Assembly (NCBI GenBank): GCA_002170205.2
Contig: NHFT02000006.1
Location: 1-18,616, forward strand
Source: Candidatus Pelagibacter sp. TMED118
Lineage (GTDB): Bacteria; Pseudomonadota; Alphaproteobacteria; Pelagibacterales; Pelagibacteraceae
DNA: 18,616 bases
Reading direction: 5' to 3'
Shown piece after piece: positions 13,864-18,616 of this stretch. The first letter of the stretch is position 1. Each line of letters begins with the position of its first letter. Below the pieces are notes generated by a model. It did not search any database. It was not told the origin of the DNA and saw only the letters and a list, made by a program, of their open reading frames with translations. The translations under genes and the position numbers were made by a program.

Positions 13864-15728
13864 TAAGTCAATTTGGTTATTACTCTTTAGTTTTTTGTAT
13901 TTTATTCTCCTTTTTTATAATTTTTCAATCTAGCAAATCTCTTTTTGATAAAGAAGTTTATATTAAAAAAATCTTTTATAATCTTATTTTTTTACAACTC
14001 TTTCTAGTAACATTTAGTTTTCTGTGTTTAGTTTTTGCATTTATTATTTCAGACTTTAGTAATGCAACTGTTTACAATAATTCCCATACCTTAAAACCAT
14101 TATTTTACAAATTTTCAGGTGTTTGGGGCAATCATGAGGGAAGCTTATTGCTTTGGTTGCTTGTGCTAATTTTATTTTTATTTATATTTACAATTAAATC
14201 TAAAAATTTTAATAATAGATATAAATTATTAACTATAATTTTTCAGGAAATTATAATTTTAGGTTTTTTACTTTTTGTTGTTTTTACCTCAAATCCTTTT
14301 GAATATTTATACCCGACACCACTAGAGGGCCTTGGTCTTAACCCAATTTTACAAGATCCAGCACTAGCTATCCACCCGCCAATTTTATATTTAGGTTACG
14401 TAGGCACATCTTTAATTTTTTCTTCAGCTTTGGCCGCAATAATATGTAAAAATATTAATTCAGGGTGGGCGACACATATAAAGAAATGGATATTTGCATC
14501 ATGGATATTTCTAACTCTAGGCATAATGCTTGGCTCAATATGGGCATATTATGAACTTGGATGGGGTGGATTTTGGTTTTGGGACCCTGTAGAAAATGTT
14601 TCTCTAATGCCTTGGTTTTGTTTGACAGCATTATTACATTCAATTTTAGTTTTAGAAAAAAGAGATTCTTTAAAAAACTGGACAGTTATACTTTCAATAG
14701 CAACGTTTGGATTAAGTATGAGCGGGACTTTTCTCGTAAGATCAGGAATATTAAATTCAATCCATACGTTCGCTAATGATCCATCAAGAGGAATGTTTAT
14801 ACTCATTTTTTTATTTATTTTAATTTTATCTGCTATAGTTATTTATTTTTTGTTCGAAGATAGAACTACAAACATTTCAAAAAATTTTTTTTGGCTCAGT
14901 AAAGAAACTGCAGTATTAATTAATAATTGGTTTATGATGTATTTTTTGTCAGTAGTTTTGATTGGAACATTGTACCCTATTTTTTTAGAAGTTATTAGTA
15001 ACAAAAAAATCTCTGTAGGACCCCCATTTTATCATAAACTGATGGTTCCGTTTTTAGTGCCTTTTTTTATTTTTATGTCATTCGGACCTAAATTAAAATG
15101 GATTAAGAATCAGTTAATTAGAGTTAATTACAACCAAATTTTAATATTAATGATATCTTTATTTATATCATATTTGATTGTTCAAAATTCAGGAACAAAA
15201 TATCTTTTTTCAACAATATTAATTTCAACATCTATTTTTCTATTTTACAATAGTATAACTGATTTGTTTAAAAAAAACATTCAGCTTCCACAAAAAATTT
15301 CTCATTTTGCGTTTAGCGTTCTAATATTAAGTATTTTAGTTAATGGGATTTACTCAAAAGAAATTAATTCTAATATGAAGGTGGGCGATAATTTATCCTT
15401 CATGAATAAAACAATTGAGTTTAAAAGTATCAATTTTGAAAAAAAAGATAACTTTAATTTATTGAGAGGGAATTTTGAAATTACTGAAAAAGGGAAGATA
15501 CCGATTAATTTCCAGCCCGAAATTAGAATATATAATCAGCCAATAATTGCTACGAGTGAGGCAGACATTAAGACAAATCTGTTAAACGATAATTTTATTG
15601 TTTTTAGTTTGCTGAAGGAAGGAGAAATATTTAATGTGAGATATCAACAAAAACCATTTATGATCTGGATTTGGATATCACTTATTATGTTAGCTCTTGG
15701 TGGCAGTATGGCATTAATTAAAAGATGA
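13860..15728 (+). CDS. ccmF: Cytochrome c heme lyase subunit CcmF
   Basis: A 622-residue polytopic membrane protein that ligates heme to apocytochromes together with CcmH. It shows [13 protein letters not shown] (87-99), the [14 protein letters not shown] segment with H172, the WWD motif [15 protein letters not shown] (234-248), H260 (TALLHS), [18 protein letters not shown] (288-305) with H302, and H482 in KISHFAFSV. These four His match the heme-related H173, H261, H303 and H491 of E. coli CcmF. Length is slightly below the usual 640-660. It shares four bases with both ccmE and ccmG, so the run is translationally coupled. Confidence 0.97.
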   Translation: MISQFGYYSLVFCILFSFFIIFQSSKSLFDKEVYIKKIFYNLIFLQLFLVTFSFLCLVFAFIISDFSNATVYNNSHTLKPLFYKFSGVWGNHEGSLLLWLLVLILFLFIFTIKSKNFNNRYKLLTIIFQEIIILGFLLFVVFTSNPFEYLYPTPLEGLGLNPILQDPALAIHPPILYLGYVGTSLIFSSALAAIICKNINSGWATHIKKWIFASWIFLTLGIMLGSIWAYYELGWGGFWFWDPVENVSLMPWFCLTALLHSILVLEKRDSLKNWTVILSIATFGLSMSGTFLVRSGILNSIHTFANDPSRGMFILIFLFILILSAIVIYFLFEDRTTNISKNFFWLSKETAVLINNWFMMYFLSVVLIGTLYPIFLEVISNKKISVGPPFYHKLMVPFLVPFFIFMSFGPKLKWIKNQLIRVNYNQILILMISLFISYLIVQNSGTKYLFSTILISTSIFLFYNSITDLFKKNIQLPQKISHFAFSVLILSILVNGIYSKEINSNMKVGDNLSFMNKTIEFKSINFEKKDNFNLLRGNFEITEKGKIPINFQPEIRIYNQPIIATSEADIKTNLLNDNFIVFSLLKEGEIFNVRYQQKPFMIWIWISLIMLALGGSMALIKR

Positions 15729-16255
15729 AGTTTAAAAAAATAAATTTAATTTTAATATTATCGTTAACAATTTTTATTTTTTTAGCATTATTCTTAGGAA
15801 TGAAAAGCCAAAATTTATATACCACTGAACACATCATAAATAAAACAATTCCAAATTTTAAAAGCAAAGAACTTTTCACTGGTAAAGTAAAAAAATTAAG
15901 TGAAATTACAACTAACGATAAATTCACAATTTTAAATATTTGGGCATCTTGGTGTGCACCTTGTAGATCTGAGCATAAACATTTGATTAGTCTTTCTAAT
16001 AATAAAAATTCTAAAATAATTGGTTTAAATTACAAAGATAAAATAGACAACGCTAAATCATTTATATCAGAATTAGGAAATCCATATGACTATATACTAT
16101 TAGATAACAAGGGTTTTATCTCAATAGATATTGGAGCTTATGGTGTACCCGAAACATATATAATTGAAAATACAAATAATAAAATTATAAAAAAGTATCT
16201 AGGACCCATAGATGAGTTTACCTTAAAAGAAATTTTAACTATATTAAATTCATGA
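15725..16255 (+). CDS. ccmG: Thiol:disulfide interchange protein CcmG/DsbE
   Basis: A 176-residue periplasmic thioredoxin-fold protein held by an N-terminal anchor (about residues 8-26). The active site WASWCAPCRSEH has C77 and C80. GAYGVPETYII carries the cis-Pro loop, and the acidic LGNPYDYILLD segment is typical of DsbE. It reduces the CxxCH cysteines of apocytochromes, or CcmH, before heme attachment. It overlaps ccmF and ccmH by four bases each. Confidence 0.96.
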   Translation: MKFKKINLILILSLTIFIFLALFLGMKSQNLYTTEHIINKTIPNFKSKELFTGKVKKLSEITTNDKFTILNIWASWCAPCRSEHKHLISLSNNKNSKIIGLNYKDKIDNAKSFISELGNPYDYILLDNKGFISIDIGAYGVPETYIIENTNNKIIKKYLGPIDEFTLKEILTILNS

Positions 16256-16620
16256 TAAGATTTTTTTTTTTAATAACTAGTTTTTTATTTATATTACATT
16301 TTTCTAATTCTGTTTTGGCCGATGAGAATGATATTAAAGTAGATAAAATATCAAAAAATTTAAGATGTTTGATCTGCCAAGGTCAATCTGTATACGATTC
16401 TCAATCTGATTTTGCTATAAGTGTGAGAGATCTTATAAGAAAAAAAATTGAAGTTGGCAATTCAGATGAAGATATTTATGAATACTTGAAGGATAAATAT
16501 GGGGATTGGATAATGTATGAGCCAGAATTAGATAAAAAAACACTTCTTCTTTGGATATTACCATTGATTTTGTTTGTTTTTGGAGGACTATTAATATTTA
16601 AAAAAGCATCTATAAATTAG
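16252..16620 (+). CDS. ccmH: Cytochrome c-type biogenesis protein CcmH (short form)
   Basis: A 122-residue protein with signal peptide (FFFLITSFLFILHFSNSVLA), the redox motif LRCLICQGQSVYDSQSDFA with C39 and C42, VRDLIRKKIEVGNSDEDI, and YLKDKYGDWIMYEP, ending in one membrane span (about 102-118). It is the reductant and apocytochrome-binding partner of CcmF. The TPR part that is fused in E. coli, or separate as CcmI in alphaproteobacteria, is neither attached nor next to it. Confidence 0.96.
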   Translation: MIRFFFLITSFLFILHFSNSVLADENDIKVDKISKNLRCLICQGQSVYDSQSDFAISVRDLIRKKIEVGNSDEDIYEYLKDKYGDWIMYEPELDKKTLLLWILPLILFVFGGLLIFKKASIN

Positions 16621-16626
16621 AAAAAA

Positions 16627-17136
16627 ATGTTTAAATTTTTAAAAATATTTGTATTTTACATTCTTCTAACTTCACCATTATACAGTGAAGAACAAAATAA
16701 ATTTGAAAGTGAACACCAATGGAACTTTTATTCCGGAACCTTTGATTTTAGTGATGATGGCGCAAGATCCACATTGTTTGGAGTTCAACATCAAAATGAA
16801 AATCTTTTAAGAGATAGTTTCCTAGGAACTCTTTCCCCTGTTACAGGTTTTATGCTGACAGCAGACAGCGCAACTTATTTTTACACTGGTATACAAACTG
16901 AATACAAGCTTGGTTTTCTAAATTTAGTTCCTAGCTTTACACCTGGTTTATATGGAGAGGGCGATGGAAAAGATTTGGGGCATTTGATAGAATTCAAAAG
17001 TGAGTTACAATTATCTTTAGATTTATTTGAAAATTCGCAATTAGGCCTATCTTATAATCATATTTCTAACGCAAGTCTTGGAGATAAGAATCCTGGGGCA
17101 AATAGTTATATGTTCAACTTCCTTCAAAAGTTCTAA
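16627..17136 (+). CDS. Lipid A 3-O-deacylase (PagL)-like outer-membrane protein
   Basis: A 169-residue protein with signal peptide (1-20) and alternating beta-strand pattern ending in Phe (FNFLQKF), as expected for a small outer-membrane barrel. Near the C-terminus LSYNHISNASLGDKNPGANSY (about 141-161) matches the PagL/acyloxyacyl hydrolase signature, with catalytic His145 and Ser147. In PagL these work with a Glu some 12 residues later; that spot here is in the NPGANS stretch with no clear Glu. PagL removes the 3-O acyl chain of lipid A. The gene starts six bases after ccmH and may share its transcript, although no functional link is known. Confidence 0.75.
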   Translation: MFKFLKIFVFYILLTSPLYSEEQNKFESEHQWNFYSGTFDFSDDGARSTLFGVQHQNENLLRDSFLGTLSPVTGFMLTADSATYFYTGIQTEYKLGFLNLVPSFTPGLYGEGDGKDLGHLIEFKSELQLSLDLFENSQLGLSYNHISNASLGDKNPGANSYMFNFLQKF

Positions 17137-17145
17137 AAAATCTTC

Positions 17146-18297
17146 ATGAGTTTGAAAAATTGTCATAACTTTCAAGATTTTAGAAATCTTGCAAAAAGAA
17201 AATTACCTTCACCAATATTTCATTATATCGATGGCGCTGCTGACGATGAAATGACATACAATAGAAATACTTCGGCATTCAACGATGTTGACTTAGTACC
17301 AAATGTACTAAGGGGAGTTGAAAATGTCGACTTGTCTACTACGATCTTTGGGAAAAAACTTGATTTACCTTTTTACTGTTCTCCGACAGCATTACAAAGA
17401 TTATTTCACTATGAAGGTGAAAGAGCCGTAGGTAAAGCAGCTAAAAAATTTAATACTATGTTTGGAGTTTCTGCGCTAGCAACAGTGAGTGTTGAAGAGA
17501 TATCATCTTTAATAGATACTCCTAAAATGTTTCAATTTTATTTTCATAAAGATAGAGGATTAAATGACTCTTGTTTAGAAAGAGCAAAAGCTGCAAAATT
17601 TGACGTGATGGCTTTAACAGTCGATACTATTACTGGTGGTAATCGCGAAAGAGACTTAAGAACTGGATTTACTTCCCCTCCCAAATTAACTTTGGCTAGT
17701 TTGTTTAGTTTTGCAACAAAACCAATGTGGGGCATAAATTATGTTACTAGAGGAAAATTCGAGTTACCTCACTTACAAGATTATGTAAAAGAAGGTACTA
17801 GCACCAATACTTCAATTGGTAACTATTTTTCTACTATGTTAGATCAATCCATGAATTGGAATGATGCAGAAAAACTTTGTTCACAATGGGGAGGACATTT
17901 TGCTTTAAAGGGAATTATGAGTGTAGAGGATGCAAAAAAAGCTGTTGATATCGGTTGTTCAGGAATAATGGTTTCAAATCACGGAGGAAGACAATTAGAT
18001 GGATCTAGATCACCATTCGATCAATTAGCTGAAATTGTAGATGCAGTAGGTGATAAAATAGATGTTATTTGTGAGGGAGGATTTCAAAGAGGCACACATA
18101 TGTTAAAAGCTTTATCGTTAGGTGCAAAAGCTTGTGCCGGAGGCAGGTTATATCTTTACGCATTAGCTGCCGCAGGACAAGCTGGTGTTGAAAGAGCTTT
18201 AGGACAGTACAAAGCAGAGCTAGAGAGAGACATGAAATTAATGGGTTGCACAAAAATAAGCGATCTAAGTAGAAATAATTTAAGATTTAGATACTAA
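17146..18297 (+). CDS. FMN-dependent alpha-hydroxy-acid dehydrogenase (LldD/glycolate oxidase family)
   Basis: A 383-residue TIM-barrel flavoprotein that oxidises an L-2-hydroxy acid, probably lactate or glycolate-like, to the 2-oxo acid. All family active-site residues are present: Y27 (HYIDGAADDE), Y132 (QFYFHKDRG), D160 (LTVDTITGGNRERDLR), K255 (ALKGIMS), and H279 with R282 (VSNHGGRQLDG), plus the FMN phosphate-binding EGGFQRG and GRLYLYALAAAGQAGV. The usual DGG before the Arg is EGG (E310), a mild change. Substrate cannot be fixed from sequence; LldD-type lactate dehydrogenase is the first choice. It is followed at once by a second copy, sharing one base (TAATG). Confidence 0.93.
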   Translation: MSLKNCHNFQDFRNLAKRKLPSPIFHYIDGAADDEMTYNRNTSAFNDVDLVPNVLRGVENVDLSTTIFGKKLDLPFYCSPTALQRLFHYEGERAVGKAAKKFNTMFGVSALATVSVEEISSLIDTPKMFQFYFHKDRGLNDSCLERAKAAKFDVMALTVDTITGGNRERDLRTGFTSPPKLTLASLFSFATKPMWGINYVTRGKFELPHLQDYVKEGTSTNTSIGNYFSTMLDQSMNWNDAEKLCSQWGGHFALKGIMSVEDAKKAVDIGCSGIMVSNHGGRQLDGSRSPFDQLAEIVDAVGDKIDVICEGGFQRGTHMLKALSLGAKACAGGRLYLYALAAAGQAGVERALGQYKAELERDMKLMGCTKISDLSRNNLRFRY

Positions 18298-18616
18298 TGG
18301 GTATTGATGAGTGTCTTAATTTTGATGATTTCCGAAGATTAGCAAAAAAAAAATTACCAAGTCCAATTTTTCATTATATAGATGGTGGAGCTGATGATGA
18401 GTTAACTCTTAAAAGAAATACAGACTCATTTAAAGATTGTGACCTAGTTCCAAACGTATTAGCGAGTGTTGGAAAGCCTGATTTATCAACAACATTATTT
18501 GGTAGAAAAATTGATATGCCAATTTTTCTTTCACCTGCAGCAATGCAAAGACTTTATCATCCAAATGGAGATAGAGCGTCAGCATTAGCAGCAGACAAAT
18601 TTGGGACTTTTTATAG
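18297..18616 (+). CDS. Second alpha-hydroxy-acid dehydrogenase, N-terminal part (cut by window edge)
   Basis: The first 106 residues of a paralogue of the preceding gene, in frame to the end of the window. It has FRRLAKKKLPSPIFHYIDG, then GADDELTL, DLVPNVL, DLSTTLFG and LSPAAMQRL. By eye it is about 60% identical to the first copy with no gaps over this part, so this is an old tandem duplication rather than a recent one. The substrate-facing Tyr (HYIDGG) is kept. Differences such as CSPTALQRLFHYEGE against LSPAAMQRLYHPNGD could mean different substrate preference. The start overlaps the previous stop by one base. Confidence 0.92.
   Translation, partial: MGIDECLNFDDFRRLAKKKLPSPIFHYIDGGADDELTLKRNTDSFKDCDLVPNVLASVGKPDLSTTLFGRKIDMPIFLSPAAMQRLYHPNGDRASALAADKFGTFY

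Noticed and set aside
14455..14806. Open frames on both strands across the WWD region of ccmF
   Set aside because: The ccmF frame is unambiguous here, with its conserved His and WWD motifs; the others are by-products of conserved G+C-richer codons.
15718..15927. Minus-strand open frame across the ccmF/ccmG junction
   Set aside because: It overlaps the signal anchor of ccmG and has no start context or homology.
18297..18616. Frameshifted continuation of the preceding oxidase gene
   Set aside because: The first copy is complete to its C-terminus and the second begins again at the N-terminal motif, so it is a separate paralogue.
1..18616. Signs of phage, insertion sequence, CRISPR or tRNA-associated island
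   Set aside because: No transposase, integrase, regularly spaced repeat or tRNA-like sequence was seen, and composition looks uniform across the window.

Overview
The window is about 70% A+T and very tightly packed. Most same-strand neighbours overlap by 1 to 11 bases or lie within about 20 bases, and three convergent pairs abut or overlap at their stop codons. The gene families point to a streamlined marine alphaproteobacterium of the SAR11/Pelagibacter kind: DUF2794, YciB/IspZ, an IalB-like secreted protein, HspQ, the ccmC-ccmH cytochrome c maturation genes and several light-related genes. This placement is inferred from family content and composition. No rRNA, tRNA, CRISPR array, phage or insertion sequence is visible.

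Bases 1 to about 7460 form a light/photodamage neighbourhood. After the tail of a metallo-beta-lactamase-fold hydrolase comes a minus-strand short-chain dehydrogenase that lacks the usual catalytic Tyr. Diverging from it is a plus-strand chain of five reading frames that overlap end to start. They are a photolyase of the PF04244/FeS-BCP type whose CxxC cluster-ligand region is missing, a DCC-family (DUF393) thiol oxidoreductase-like protein, a 43-residue DUF2256 zinc-ribbon protein, a DUF4174-like protein with an extra helical C-terminal domain, and a secreted FG-GAP/ASPIC-UnbV protein. Next are a secreted fasciclin protein (minus strand), a 47-residue membrane peptide and an unrecognised secreted protein with ten cysteines (both plus strand).

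Bases 6314 to 10192 hold a minus-strand operon transcribed in the order aldo/keto reductase, IalB-like secreted protein, argininosuccinate synthase (argG), then a second photolyase-type protein. In that protein the FAD-binding domain comes first and a domain resembling the photolyase antenna (alpha/beta) domain comes last, the reverse of the usual order.

Bases 10263 to 12333 hold a Bax-inhibitor-1 family membrane protein (plus), the yciB/DUF2794 pair (minus) and hspQ (plus). hspQ is preceded by a plausible heat-shock (RpoH) promoter placed for a very short or absent leader.

Bases 12334 to 16620 carry ccmC, ccmD, ccmE, ccmF, ccmG and ccmH, which deliver heme to apocytochromes c. They are preceded by a 170-base leader with a consensus -35 box and a strong stem-loop. 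ccmA, ccmB and ccmI are not in the window. A PagL-like outer-membrane lipid A deacylase follows six bases after ccmH. The window ends with two adjacent FMN-dependent alpha-hydroxy-acid oxidases, about 60% identical where both are visible; the second is cut by the window edge.
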